A stretch of 64,000 bases of DNA, taken from NCBI RefSeq assembly GCF_016907335.1, contig NZ_JAFBBT010000001.1:2108001-2172000 (forward strand), read 5' to 3'. This document shows positions 7,898 to 16,651 of the stretch, piece by piece. The notes beneath the pieces are model-generated. The model made no database searches. It saw nothing but the letters and a program-made list of their open reading frames with translations, and was not told where the DNA came from. The DNA is from Curtobacterium herbarum (GTDB lineage: Bacteria > Actinomycetota > Actinomycetes > Actinomycetales > Microbacteriaceae). How positions within the stretch are numbered: the stretch's first letter is position 1; the number at the start of each line of letters is the position of its first letter. Both the position numbers and the translations under genes were made by a program.

Positions 7898-9073
7898 ATG
7901 CCCGAGTCGACGCCTCCGGACCCTGCTGCGCCCCGGGACACCACCCCGGCGCCCGAGGGCAGCACCGCTCCCGGTCCCGACGCCCGGTCCGTGGAACGCG
8001 AGCACGACCGACGCGAACAGACCCCGTGGGGCATCCAGCAGTGGGAGACCGCGATCCCCGAGCCGATCCTGCACCGTGCCGCCCGCATCGAGGACGCCGT
8101 GCAGGAGTACCGCGAGCAGCACGCCCGGAAGCGCGGCCAGGTGCCGACGGTGATCCCGTACACGGGCTACGGCGCGCCGGGGTGGGTCCGGGTGCTCTGC
8201 CGGGTGCTCCTCACCCGCCGCGGCCTGGCCTCCGACGTCTCGTACGCGGGCGTCCGCGGCTGGCGCAGCTTCACGAGCGTGGCCGTCGACCACGCCGAGG
8301 TCACGATCACCGCCGGTGGCAGCACGCACACCGTCCAGAGCGACCGTGGTGGTGTGGTCGACGCCATCGTCCCGATCGACCTCGAGCCCGGCTGGCAGAC
8401 GATCCGCCTGTCCGCCGGTGGCATGCGCGACGTCGACGCCGACGTCTTCGTGGTGCACCCGGACACCCGCTTCGGCCTGCTGTCGGACATCGACGACACC
8501 GTGATGGTGACGAGCCTGCCCCGCCCGATGCTGGCGGCGTGGAACTCGTTCGTCCTCACCGAGCACGCCCGCCGCCCGGTCCCGGGGATGTCGGTCCTCT
8601 ACGAACGGATCCTCGCGCAGCACCCGGGCGCACCGACCGTGTACCTGTCCACCGGCGCCTGGAACGTGGCACCGACGCTGCAGCGCTTCCTGACGCGGAA
8701 CATGTACCCGTCCGGCACCCTGCTGCTCACCGACTGGGGCCCCACCCACGACCGGCTCTTCCGGAGCGGACAGCAGCACAAGCAGGACAACCTGCGGCGC
8801 CTCGCCCGGGACTTCCCGGACATCCAGTGGCTGCTCGTCGGCGACGACGGACAGCACGACGAGCACCTCTACGGCGAGTTCGCGCGGGAGCACCCGGACA
8901 ACGTCGCCGCAGTCGCGATCCGGCAGTTGTCCACCAGTGAGGCCGTCCTCGCCGGCGGTCGGTCGCGGGCCCAGGAGCGCACGCGGGACTCGACCGTGCC
9001 GTGGGTCTACGCGCCGGACGGCGCCGCGCTCTGGACCGAGCTCGGTCGCGTCGGCATCGCCGAACTCGGCTGA
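7898..9073 (+). CDS. App1-family (DUF2183) phosphatidate phosphatase-like protein
   Basis: A 391-residue protein of the App1/DUF2183 family, HAD-like phosphatases related to yeast Mg-dependent phosphatidate phosphatase. The catalytic DxDxT motif reads LLSDIDDTV (Asp197/Asp199), followed by YLSTGAWN and LLVGDDGQHDE, the downstream HAD motifs. The first ~45 residues are Pro/Ala/Glu-rich and disordered. No signal peptide is visible, so it is probably cytoplasmic or membrane-peripheral. The bacterial substrate is not established; a lipid phosphate is the usual suggestion. It is monocistronic or read into the GH15 gene 96 bases downstream. Confidence 0.85.
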   Translation: MPESTPPDPAAPRDTTPAPEGSTAPGPDARSVEREHDRREQTPWGIQQWETAIPEPILHRAARIEDAVQEYREQHARKRGQVPTVIPYTGYGAPGWVRVLCRVLLTRRGLASDVSYAGVRGWRSFTSVAVDHAEVTITAGGSTHTVQSDRGGVVDAIVPIDLEPGWQTIRLSAGGMRDVDADVFVVHPDTRFGLLSDIDDTVMVTSLPRPMLAAWNSFVLTEHARRPVPGMSVLYERILAQHPGAPTVYLSTGAWNVAPTLQRFLTRNMYPSGTLLLTDWGPTHDRLFRSGQQHKQDNLRRLARDFPDIQWLLVGDDGQHDEHLYGEFAREHPDNVAAVAIRQLSTSEAVLAGGRSRAQERTRDSTVPWVYAPDGAALWTELGRVGIAELG

Positions 9074-9169
9074 ACGACGGTCCGTGTCGCGGCCGAAGTC
9101 CTGCCGGGAGTGATCTGAACGCACCTTCAGCGCAGGTGCGCCGCGGCCTCCGGGTGGTTCGATCAGGCC

Positions 9170-11041
9170 ATGGCTCAGCGCATCGAGGACCACGCCCTCA
9201 TCGGGGACTGTCACACCGCCGCACTCGTCACCCGGGACGGTGACGTCGACTGGGCGTGCCTGCCCCGGTTCGACAGCGCATCGACGTTCGCCGCACTGCT
9301 CGGCGACGAACACGACGGGCAGTGGTCGCTCCGCCCCGCCGACCCCGCCGCCACCCCGGTCCGCCGGCACGACGGCGACTCCCTGGTCCTCTCGACGGTG
9401 TGGACCACCCAGACCGGCGTCGTCGAGGTCACCGACTTCATGCCGGTGGACGCGCACCGAGCCGCGATCGTCCGACGGGTCCGCGGGCTCACCGGCACGG
9501 TCGAGATGCGGCAGGTCCTCCGTATCCGGTTCGGCTACGGCACCGTGCTGCCGTGGATCCGCCAGGTCGGGAACGACGACGACCCGGTCCTCGTCGCGAC
9601 CGCCGGCCCGGACGCCGTCGTCGTCCGGGGGCCGCGCTTCCGGGCCGACGACCACCGCCACACCGCCACCACCACGATCGCCGACGGCGACGTCCTCGAC
9701 ACCGTCCTCACCTGGTACCCCTCGCACCGCGAGCCCCCGGAGCCGTTCGACGTCGACGCGGCCCTGCACCACACCCGCGACTGGTGGCACGACTGGACCT
9801 CCCGCACCCGCGCCGAGGGGAAGTACGCCCCCGCCGTCCGCAGCTCGCTGATGTACCTGCGCGCGATGACCCACGCCGAGACCGGCGGCGTCGTGGCGGC
9901 CGCGACCACGAGCCTCCCGGAGGACCCCGGCGGCGAACGCAACTGGGACTACCGCTTCGTGTGGCTGCGCGACGCGTCGATGGCGCTCGCGTCCCTCATC
10001 GCACACGGGTACCGCGACGAGGCCTCGCACTGGCGGGCGTGGCTGCTCCGCGCGATCGCCGGCGACCCGGACGACGTGCAGATCATGTACGGCATCGCCG
10101 GCGAACGGGAACTGCCGGAGCGCACGCTCGACCACCTGACCGGCTACGCGGACTCGAAGCCCGTCCGCGTCGGCAACGGCGCGTACACGCAGTACCAGGG
10201 CGACGTGTTCGGCGAGGTGCTCGCGGCCCTGCACGACGCCCGCGAACTGGGTGTCGAGGAGAGCGGTGCCTCGTGGTCGCTGCAGCGCGCGCTCCTCAGC
10301 CACGTCGAGGCGCACTGGCAGGAGCCCGACAACGGCATCTGGGAGATGCGCGGCCCGCGACGGCACTTCACCCACTCGCGCGCGATGATCTGGGCGGCGT
10401 TCGACCGCGGGGTCGCGGCCTGCGAGGAGTTCGGGCTCGAGGGGCCCGTCGAACGCTGGCGCACCCTCCGCGACCAGGTCCGCGCCGAGATCGAGGAACA
10501 CGCCTGGAACGCCGAGCGCGGCGCCTACCGCCAGCACTACGACACCGACGAGGTGGACGCGAGCCTGCTCGTCCTCCCCCAGATCGGCTACTGCGCGCCC
10601 GACGACCCGCGGATGCTCGGGACCGTCGCAGCCATCGAAGAGGACCTGCGCGTCGGCGACGACGGACTGCTGCTCCGCTACCGGACGTCCTCCGGCTTCG
10701 ACGGGCTCAGCGGTGCGGAACACCCGTTCCTGGCCTGCTCGTTCTGGCTCGTCGAGCAGTACGCCGGTTCCGGTCGGGTGGCGGACGCCGAACGGCTCAT
10801 GGACGTGCTCGTCGGCTTCGCGAACGACGTCGGCATGCTCTCCGAGGAGATCGACGTCGCGACCGGCCACCACATCGGCAACACCCCGCAGGCCCTCTCG
10901 CACCTGACACTCGTCGCCGCGGCCGATGCCATCGCGCGGGCCAAGGGCACCGTCGCAGGACACCGGACCCGCTCCGCTCAGCGCGGCGGTGGGACGTGGA
11001 GCGTCAGCGGCGCCGGCGAGCGGGCCGGACGGCCCGCCTGA
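9170..11041 (+). CDS. Glycoside hydrolase family 15 protein (glucoamylase/trehalase type)
   Basis: A 623-residue cytoplasmic GH15 enzyme. It starts with MAQRIEDHALIGDCHTAALV, the standard N-terminus of bacterial GH15 proteins (beta-sandwich domain, about 1-230), then an (alpha/alpha)6 barrel with NWDYRFVWLRDASM near 258-271 and DNGIWEMRG near 387-394; the Glu in the latter is the expected catalytic acid. Bacterial members include alpha-glucosidases acting on alpha-1,4 glucans and mycobacterial-type trehalases, and sequence alone does not decide between them. A role in glycogen or trehalose breakdown is likely. A weak 7-base stem lies just upstream (9120-9140). Transcription ends at the palindrome 11077-11116. 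Confidence 0.88.
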   Translation: MAQRIEDHALIGDCHTAALVTRDGDVDWACLPRFDSASTFAALLGDEHDGQWSLRPADPAATPVRRHDGDSLVLSTVWTTQTGVVEVTDFMPVDAHRAAIVRRVRGLTGTVEMRQVLRIRFGYGTVLPWIRQVGNDDDPVLVATAGPDAVVVRGPRFRADDHRHTATTTIADGDVLDTVLTWYPSHREPPEPFDVDAALHHTRDWWHDWTSRTRAEGKYAPAVRSSLMYLRAMTHAETGGVVAAATTSLPEDPGGERNWDYRFVWLRDASMALASLIAHGYRDEASHWRAWLLRAIAGDPDDVQIMYGIAGERELPERTLDHLTGYADSKPVRVGNGAYTQYQGDVFGEVLAALHDARELGVEESGASWSLQRALLSHVEAHWQEPDNGIWEMRGPRRHFTHSRAMIWAAFDRGVAACEEFGLEGPVERWRTLRDQVRAEIEEHAWNAERGAYRQHYDTDEVDASLLVLPQIGYCAPDDPRMLGTVAAIEEDLRVGDDGLLLRYRTSSGFDGLSGAEHPFLACSFWLVEQYAGSGRVADAERLMDVLVGFANDVGMLSEEIDVATGHHIGNTPQALSHLTLVAAADAIARAKGTVAGHRTRSAQRGGGTWSVSGAGERAGRPA

Positions 11042-11076
11042 CGCAGCCGCGGTCCGGCGCGGGGTGCGCCACGACG

Positions 11077-11116
11077 GACGGGAGGCCCGGTACCAGCTGG
11101 TACCGGGCCTCCCGTC
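11077..11116. terminator. Perfect 40-base palindrome, bidirectional terminator
   Basis: Two 20-base arms (GACGGGAGGCCCGGTACCAG and its complement) abut without a spacer between the convergent GH15 and G6PDH genes. The same 40 bases occur at 48214-48253. No U-tract follows. It is a member of the repeat family described in the findings. Confidence 0.8.
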
Positions 11117-11134
11117 GTGCGGTGGTCGCGTCGG

Positions 11135-12508
11135 TCAGGACGAGCTGACCCACTCGGCCGGGCCGCGCGAACCCGCGCGGTACTCCTCGAGCGGGACCTC
11201 GCCGGACTTCCAGGCGTTCACGACCGGCTCGACGATCTCCCAGCAGCGCTCCGCGACGTCGCCACGGATGGAGAGCAGCGGGTCGTCGTGGAAGATGCCG
11301 TTGAGGACCTCGCCGTAGGGGGTCAGCTCGCCGTCGTCGAACGAGGACGACAGGGTGACCTGGCCCATCTCGAACGGGTTGCCGCCGCCGTTGGCCGAGA
11401 CCGACAGCTCGATCTCGTCCGGGTTCAGGACGATGCGCAGCGTGTCCGCCTTCGGGCGACCGGACAGGCCGGAGGGCAGGCGCGTCACGGGCTTGAAGGT
11501 GATGAGGACCTCCTTGCGGCTGGCGCCGAGCGCCTTGCCGGAGCGGAGCGTGAAGGGGACCCCGGCCCAGCGGGCGGTGTCCACCTCGACCTCGATCTCG
11601 GCCAGCGTCTCGGTCTCGCGCGACGGGTCGACCCCGTCCTCCTGCTGGTAGGACGGCAGGTCCTTGCCGTCGATCGTGCCGGCCGTGTAGACCGCACGGC
11701 GCGAGGCGATGGTCGCGTCGTCGCCCTTGATGCGGGTCGAGCGGAGGACGCGGGCCAGGGAGGAACGGAACTCGACGGAGTCGATCGCTGCCGGGGCGTC
11801 CATCGTGACGAGCGCCAGGATCTGGAGCAGGTGCGACTGGATCATGTCGACCAGGGCGCCGGCCTCGTCGTAGTACTGCGCACGGTTCTCGAGGCCCAGG
11901 GTCTCGTCGTAGAAGACGTCGACCTTCTCGATGTTGTCCGCGTTCCAGATCGGCTCGAACATGCGGTTCGCGAAGCGGAGACCGATGATGTTGAGGACCG
12001 TGGTACGACCGAGGAAGTGGTCGGTGCGGTGCACGCGCTCCTCGGGGACGAGCTCGAGGACGGTCTTGTTGAGCGCCTCGGCACTCGCGACGTCGGTGCC
12101 GAAGGGCTTCTCGAACGCCAGCGTGGTGCCCTCGGGGAGCTCGACGTGCTGTAGCGCCTCGCAGATGTCGGACGCGATCTGCGGGGGCAGCGCGAAGTAC
12201 AGGATCGGCTCGGCCTCGGCGGCGTCGAGCAGGGCCTTCAGGTGCTCCGGGTCGGTCGGGTCGCCCTGGATGAACTTCGTCGACTCGATCGTCGCGTCCA
12301 CCTCGGGGCCGACGACGTCCTGCGACGCGAACGACTTCGTGACGACGTCCTTCCACTGCTCCTCGCTGCGGGCGCTGCGGCCCGTGCCGATGAGCTGGAC
12401 CGGGACGGAGCGGCCGCTCTGCAGGAAGGTACCGAGACCCGGCAGGAGGAGGCGTGAGGCGAGGTCGCCGGTCGCGCCGAAGATGATGAGCGTGCGCTTG
12501 TCAGTCAC
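11135..12508 (-). CDS. zwf: Glucose-6-phosphate dehydrogenase (divergent form)
   Basis: A 457-residue G6PDH-family protein, which would oxidise glucose 6-phosphate to 6-phosphogluconolactone with NADP at the entry of the pentose phosphate pathway. The N-terminal nucleotide-binding motif GATGDLASRLL is at 11-21, the EKPFG motif at 133-137, and the catalytic-site motif at 161-168 reads RTDHFLGR. The usual form is RIDHYLGK, so the substrate-binding lysine is replaced by Arg168, and the protein is shorter than the usual 480-515 residues. It may be a second, divergent zwf copy. The GTG start at 12508 has AGGAG 9 bases upstream. It converges with the GH15 gene. Confidence 0.82.
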   Translation of the reverse strand: MTDKRTLIIFGATGDLASRLLLPGLGTFLQSGRSVPVQLIGTGRSARSEEQWKDVVTKSFASQDVVGPEVDATIESTKFIQGDPTDPEHLKALLDAAEAEPILYFALPPQIASDICEALQHVELPEGTTLAFEKPFGTDVASAEALNKTVLELVPEERVHRTDHFLGRTTVLNIIGLRFANRMFEPIWNADNIEKVDVFYDETLGLENRAQYYDEAGALVDMIQSHLLQILALVTMDAPAAIDSVEFRSSLARVLRSTRIKGDDATIASRRAVYTAGTIDGKDLPSYQQEDGVDPSRETETLAEIEVEVDTARWAGVPFTLRSGKALGASRKEVLITFKPVTRLPSGLSGRPKADTLRIVLNPDEIELSVSANGGGNPFEMGQVTLSSSFDDGELTPYGEVLNGIFHDDPLLSIRGDVAERCWEIVEPVVNAWKSGEVPLEEYRAGSRGPAEWVSSS

Positions 12509-12671
12509 CGGAGGTGACTCCTTTCGCTTGTGGACGGTCCGCAGGACCTGCGGCCGCGGTCGTGCGGTCCTCAGGAGCCAAGGCCCATCGTGCCCGGGAG
12601 ATTCCCGGACCGTTCGAGATGGTGTTCGGTGCGTGCGCCCGGTGGCGGCGACCCGCCTGCCCCGGACGCAG

Positions 12672-12702
12672 TTCGGGCGGCACCGAGATGGTGCCGCCCG
12701 AA
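12672..12702 (-). terminator. Hairpin terminator after the cta operon
   Basis: A perfect 13-base stem (12672-12684 / 12690-12702, arm TTCGGGCGGCACC) with loop GAGAT, 17 bases past the ctaF stop. The remaining 12509-12671 hold the G6PDH promoter region, in which I see no further gene. Confidence 0.75.
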
Positions 12703-12718
12703 GCGTGTGTGGCGTGGG

Positions 12719-13135
12719 TCAGTGCCCGAAGTTGCCGCGGTAGTACTCGTAGACCCAGCCCACGAGCGTGATCGCGACGAGCACGAGGCCGATCGGCACG
12801 ATCCAGAGGCCGGCTGCGACCCCGAGGAACACGAGCGCGATCGCCGCGGCGAGGAACAGCGGCCACCAGGACCACGGGCTGAAGTGCCCGAGTTCGGCGT
12901 CGCCGTCCTCGATGTTGGCGTCCTGGCGGTCCTCCGGCAGCACCCCGCCCTGCGCCGACATGACGCGGCCCAGGTAGAAGGCGATGAACGCGGACATGAT
13001 TCCGGTCAGACCGATCGAGAGGGTGCCGACCCACTCGACCTCGCCGTAGTAGATCATCGACCAGATCGTGTAGGCGGCGTCCGCGACCACGAAGAAGACG
13101 AACAGGATCCAGAACAGATTGGTGTTGGCGCGCAT
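12719..13135 (-). CDS. ctaF: Cytochrome c oxidase subunit 4 (actinobacterial CtaF)
   Basis: Small membrane subunit (138 residues) of the aa3 cytochrome c oxidase. It has two hydrophobic segments near residues 4-28 and 35-60, a charged middle loop (PEDRQDANIEDGDAELGHFS), and two more helices ending WVYEYYRGNFGH, the conserved CtaF C-terminus. It lies 5 bases after ctaD and is the last gene of the ctaC-ctaD-ctaF operon. In actinobacteria this oxidase works in a supercomplex with the bc1 complex; those genes are not in the window. Confidence 0.93.
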   Translation of the reverse strand: MRANTNLFWILFVFFVVADAAYTIWSMIYYGEVEWVGTLSIGLTGIMSAFIAFYLGRVMSAQGGVLPEDRQDANIEDGDAELGHFSPWSWWPLFLAAAIALVFLGVAAGLWIVPIGLVLVAITLVGWVYEYYRGNFGH

Positions 13136-13140
13136 GGCGT

Positions 13141-14880
13141 CTACTTCACCTCGCCCTTCGCGGCGTCGTAGGTCGGAGCGTCAGGTGCGTCCTTCGCCGG
13201 GCCCACACCGACCGGCACGCCGGCCTCGGGGTGGTTCAGGTCGAACGCCGGGGACTCGGAACGGATCCGCGGGATCGAGGTGAAGTTGTGGCGCGGCGGC
13301 GGGCAGGAGGTCGCCCACTCGAGCGAGCGGCCGTAACCCCACGGGTCGTTGACGGCCACCTTCGGAGCGTTCCGCGCGGTGACGTAGACGTTGAAGATGA
13401 ACGGCAGGAACGAGATGCCGAGGATCATCGAGCCGATCGTCGACACCTGGTTCATCCAGGTGAAGCCGTCGTTCGGCAGGTAGGTCGCGTACCGACGGGG
13501 CATGCCGACGACGCCCAGCCAGTGCTGGATGAGGAACGTCGTGTGGAAGCCCACGAACAGCAGCCAGAAGTGGATCTTGCCGAGACGCTCGTTGAGCATC
13601 TTGCCGGTGAACTTCGGCCACCAGAAGTAGAAGCCGGAGAACATCGCGAAGACGACGGTGCCGAAGACCACGTAGTGGAAGTGCGCCACGACGAAGTACG
13701 TGTCGGACACGTGGAAGTCGAGCGGCGGCGACGCCAGGATCACGCCGGTGAGACCACCGAAGGTGAAGGTCACGAGGAAGCCGATGGCCCAGAGGATCGG
13801 GGTCTCGAACGTGACCGAGCCGCGCCACATGGTGCCGACCCAGTTGAAGATCTTCACGCCGGTCGGGACCGCGATGAGCATCGTCATCAGCGAGAACCAG
13901 GGCAGCAGGACGCCACCGGTCACGTACATGTGGTGCGCCCACACCGTGACCGAGAGGGCCGCGATGGTGATGGTCGCGTAGACGAGGGTCTTGTACCCGA
14001 AGATCGGCTTGCGGCTGAAGACCGGGAAGACCTCGGAGACGATGCCGAAGAACGGCAGCGCGATGATGTAGACCTCGGGGTGCCCGAAGAACCAGAAGAG
14101 GTGCTGCCAGAGCAGGGCCCCGCCGTTGGCCGGGTTGAAGATCTGGGCGTCGAACACCCGGTCGAGACCGAGGCCGAACAGTGCGGCTGCGAGGACCGGG
14201 AAGGCCATCAGCACGAGGAGGCTCGTGACGAGCACGTTCCACGTGAAGATCGACATGCGGAACATCGTCATGCCCGGGGCACGCATCGTGATGATCGTGG
14301 TGATGAAGTTGACCGCACCGAGGATCGTCGAGAAGCCGGTCATGCCGAGCCCGAAGACCCACAACGTCCCGCCGAGCCCTGGTGTGAACGTCGTGTCACT
14401 CAGTGGCGCGTAGGCGAACCACCCGAACGAGGCCGCACCCTGCGGGGTGAGGAAGCCACCGACGGCGATCGCGCTGCCGAAGAAGTACATCCAGAAGGCC
14501 AGGCCGTTCAGACGCGGGAACGCGACGTCCGGTGCACCGATCTGCAGCGGCATGATCGCGTTCGCGAAGCCCGAGAACAGCGGCGTCGCGAACATCAGCA
14601 GCATGATCGTGCCGTGCATCGTGAAGAGCTGGTTGTACTGCTCCTTGGTCGCGACGACCTGCAGGCCCGGCTCGAACAGCTGCGCGCGGATGACGAGCGC
14701 CATGATGCCGGCGAGCAGGAAGTAGAGGAACGAGGTGATCAGGTACATGTACCCGATCGTCTTGTGGTCGGTGGAGGTGGCCCACCGAACGATGATGTTG
14801 CCCTTGCGACCGACCCGCGACGCCTGGAAGTCCGGCGTCGAAGGCCTGGTGGTCGCCTGGCCGACGAATGACGTTGTCAT
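13141..14880 (-). CDS. ctaD: Cytochrome c oxidase subunit I
   Basis: Catalytic subunit I (579 residues) of the aa3 oxidase, carrying haem a and the haem a3-CuB centre, with about twelve transmembrane helices. [10 protein letters not shown] contains the CuB His and its crosslinked Tyr, HHMYVTG supplies the next CuB histidines, and [10 protein letters not shown] supplies the haem ligands. The protein begins [14 protein letters not shown], about 30 residues before the conserved [15 protein letters not shown]. It starts 12 bases after the ctaC stop. The frame is intact throughout. Confidence 0.97.
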   Translation of the reverse strand: MTTSFVGQATTRPSTPDFQASRVGRKGNIIVRWATSTDHKTIGYMYLITSFLYFLLAGIMALVIRAQLFEPGLQVVATKEQYNQLFTMHGTIMLLMFATPLFSGFANAIMPLQIGAPDVAFPRLNGLAFWMYFFGSAIAVGGFLTPQGAASFGWFAYAPLSDTTFTPGLGGTLWVFGLGMTGFSTILGAVNFITTIITMRAPGMTMFRMSIFTWNVLVTSLLVLMAFPVLAAALFGLGLDRVFDAQIFNPANGGALLWQHLFWFFGHPEVYIIALPFFGIVSEVFPVFSRKPIFGYKTLVYATITIAALSVTVWAHHMYVTGGVLLPWFSLMTMLIAVPTGVKIFNWVGTMWRGSVTFETPILWAIGFLVTFTFGGLTGVILASPPLDFHVSDTYFVVAHFHYVVFGTVVFAMFSGFYFWWPKFTGKMLNERLGKIHFWLLFVGFHTTFLIQHWLGVVGMPRRYATYLPNDGFTWMNQVSTIGSMILGISFLPFIFNVYVTARNAPKVAVNDPWGYGRSLEWATSCPPPRHNFTSIPRIRSESPAFDLNHPEAGVPVGVGPAKDAPDAPTYDAAKGEVK

Positions 14881-14892
14881 TGAGACGCGCCC

Positions 14893-15795
14893 TTACTTCT
14901 TCTCGCTGGACGCCTCGGCAGGCGCCTCGTTGTTCGGCTGGTTCGTGTTGGTGTCGTACTCGTTGCCGAGCAGACCGACCTTGCCCTGGTCCTTGAGGGA
15001 CGCGAGGTAGTCGTCGTACTTCGCCTGCGACACGACCTTCACCTGGAAGAGCATGAGGGAGTGGTACTCACCGCAGAGCTCGGCGCACTTGCCCTGGAAG
15101 GTGCCTTCCTTCTCCGGGATGAAGTACTCGTAGTTCGTCCGGCCCGGGAGCATGTCCTTCTTGTAGAGGAAGTCGATGACCCAGAACGAGTGGTTGACGT
15201 CGCGAGAGCTGAGCTCGATCTCGACCTTCTTGCCCACCGGCAGGTACAGCGTCGGGAGCAGCGACTCGTCGACAGCACCGCCGCCGTTCTCTTCTTCCTG
15301 GGCCTGGATGCCCTGGTAGTAGACGCTTTCCTTCGGGTTGGCCTTGTCGATGTAGTTGAAGTCCCAGCCCCAGCGCTTGCCGTAGACGTGCACGGTGGCA
15401 TCGGGCTGCGCGAACGGCTTCTCGATCGCGGCCTGGTCCTTCGCGGTGAAGGCGAAGAAGCCGAGGACGAGGATCAGCGGCACGATCGTGTAGAAGATCT
15501 CGAGCGGCATGTTGTACCGCATCTGCACGGGCAGGCCGGTCTGGCCCTTCCGGCGGCGGTAGACGATCGCGGCCCAGATGATCAGGCCCCAGACGATCAG
15601 ACCCACGGCGAGCAGCACGATCCAGCTCGTCGTCCACAGACCGACGATGCGGCTGGTGTGGTTGGTGACGTCCTTCGTCTGCTCCGTGCCGGGGAGCCAT
15701 CCGTTCAGCTGCTGCTGCGAGCAGCCAGCCAGTGCGATGACCAGACCGACGGCCACCGGCACGGCCGCCCAACGTATACGGCGATTCGAACGCAC
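14893..15795 (-). CDS. ctaC: Cytochrome c oxidase subunit II (lipoprotein)
   Basis: Subunit II (300 residues), which takes electrons from cytochrome c through the CuA centre outside the membrane. The CuA motif CAELCGEYHSLM gives Cys237, Cys241, His245 and Met248. A signal peptide ends in lipobox L22-A-G-C25, and two helices follow (about 50-70 and 95-115). The GTG start at 15795 is preferred to a longer frame because GAGAGG precedes it and the encoded VRSNRRIRW gives a proper signal peptide. It is the first gene of ctaC-ctaD-ctaF. The leader upstream is long (about 130 bases). Confidence 0.95.
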   Translation of the reverse strand: MRSNRRIRWAAVPVAVGLVIALAGCSQQQLNGWLPGTEQTKDVTNHTSRIVGLWTTSWIVLLAVGLIVWGLIIWAAIVYRRRKGQTGLPVQMRYNMPLEIFYTIVPLILVLGFFAFTAKDQAAIEKPFAQPDATVHVYGKRWGWDFNYIDKANPKESVYYQGIQAQEEENGGGAVDESLLPTLYLPVGKKVEIELSSRDVNHSFWVIDFLYKKDMLPGRTNYEYFIPEKEGTFQGKCAELCGEYHSLMLFQVKVVSQAKYDDYLASLKDQGKVGLLGNEYDTNTNQPNNEAPAEASSEKK

Positions 15796-15930
15796 TGTTA
15801 CCTCTCGGAAAGACGTGGCCCGGGAACCGGTCGTCGTGCGACCGGCGCCGACGGTGACCCCGTCGACGAGCACCGAGGTCAGCCACAGGGCTGACGCGTG
15901 GGTGACTCCCAGCTTGGTTGGAACACTCCT

Positions 15931-15936
15931 AGCCTA
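15931..15936 (-). promoter_or_regulatory. Possible -10 element for ctaC, in a 369-base gap
   Basis: TAGGCT on the minus strand resembles actinobacterial sigma-A -10 boxes and lies about 135 bases before the ctaC start, in the relatively AT-rich stretch 15915-15960. No matching -35 at the usual distance was found. The gap 15796-16164 otherwise holds only the erpA terminator and no gene that I can support. Confidence 0.35.
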
Positions 15937-16071
15937 CTCGCAGCCATCGACACCGAGCGCACAACCGACACGCGTTGTGGACGGAAACGGCACGCTCAGC
16001 AGCGGTTTTCCCTGGTCATCTGCGTCCTCGAGGATGTCCACGACGATCTGCGTCGGGATCGGGACGCGGGA

Positions 16072-16113
16072 ACGCGAACGGGGAGTGACCAGTCGGTCAC
16101 TCCCCGTTCGCGT
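16072..16113 (-). terminator. Hairpin terminator after erpA
   Basis: A perfect 19-base stem (16072-16090 / 16095-16113, arm ACGCGAACGGGGAGTGACC) with a 4-base loop lies 51 bases past the erpA stop. Confidence 0.75.
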
Positions 16114-16164
16114 GTCGCCGCTCCCCCGCGTCTGCGGAGGTGCGGCGGGCGGTCCGTCGGGCGC

Positions 16165-16533
16165 TCAGTGGAAGCTGTCGCCACACGCGCAGGAGCCCTG
16201 CGCATTCGGGTTGTCGATCGTGAAGCCCTGCTTCTGGATCGTGTCCTCGAAGTCGATCGTGGCACCGTCGAGGTACGGGACGCTCATCTTGTCGACGACC
16301 ACCTCGACCCCGTCGAACTCGGCCGTGGCGTCACCGTCGAGCAGACGCTCGTCGAAGTAGAGCTGGTAGATGAGCCCCGAGCAGCCACCGGGCTGGACGG
16401 CCAGGCGGAGACGCAGGTCGTCGCGCCCTTCCTGCTCGAGCAGGCTGGCGACCTTCGCCGAGGCCGCGTCGCTCAGCAGCACGCCGTGCGACTTGGCTTC
16501 GGTCGCTGCTTCGGTCGTGATGGTGTCGCTCAT
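16165..16533 (-). CDS. erpA: A-type iron-sulfur carrier/insertion protein
   Basis: A 122-residue HesB/IscA-type protein that delivers Fe-S clusters to target enzymes. Three conserved cysteines are present: Cys51 in GGCSGL and Cys115/Cys117 in SCACGD near the C-terminus. The length is normal plus a short acidic N-terminal leader. It stands alone with its own terminator between the oxidase operon and the dipeptidase gene; erpA close to ctaC is a frequent actinobacterial arrangement. I use erpA for the family; which cellular targets it serves cannot be told from sequence. Confidence 0.9.
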   Translation of the reverse strand: MSDTITTEAATEAKSHGVLLSDAASAKVASLLEQEGRDDLRLRLAVQPGGCSGLIYQLYFDERLLDGDATAEFDGVEVVVDKMSVPYLDGATIDFEDTIQKQGFTIDNPNAQGSCACGDSFH

Positions 16534-16651
16534 CGACGTCTCCCTTGCTGGCGGTGTCGTTCACCGGCCGTCGCGTCGATTCTAAGCACGTGCACCGACC
16601 AACGGGGTCCGGACCCAGCACCTGTGGAGGACGGGCCGCCGAGGACGACCG

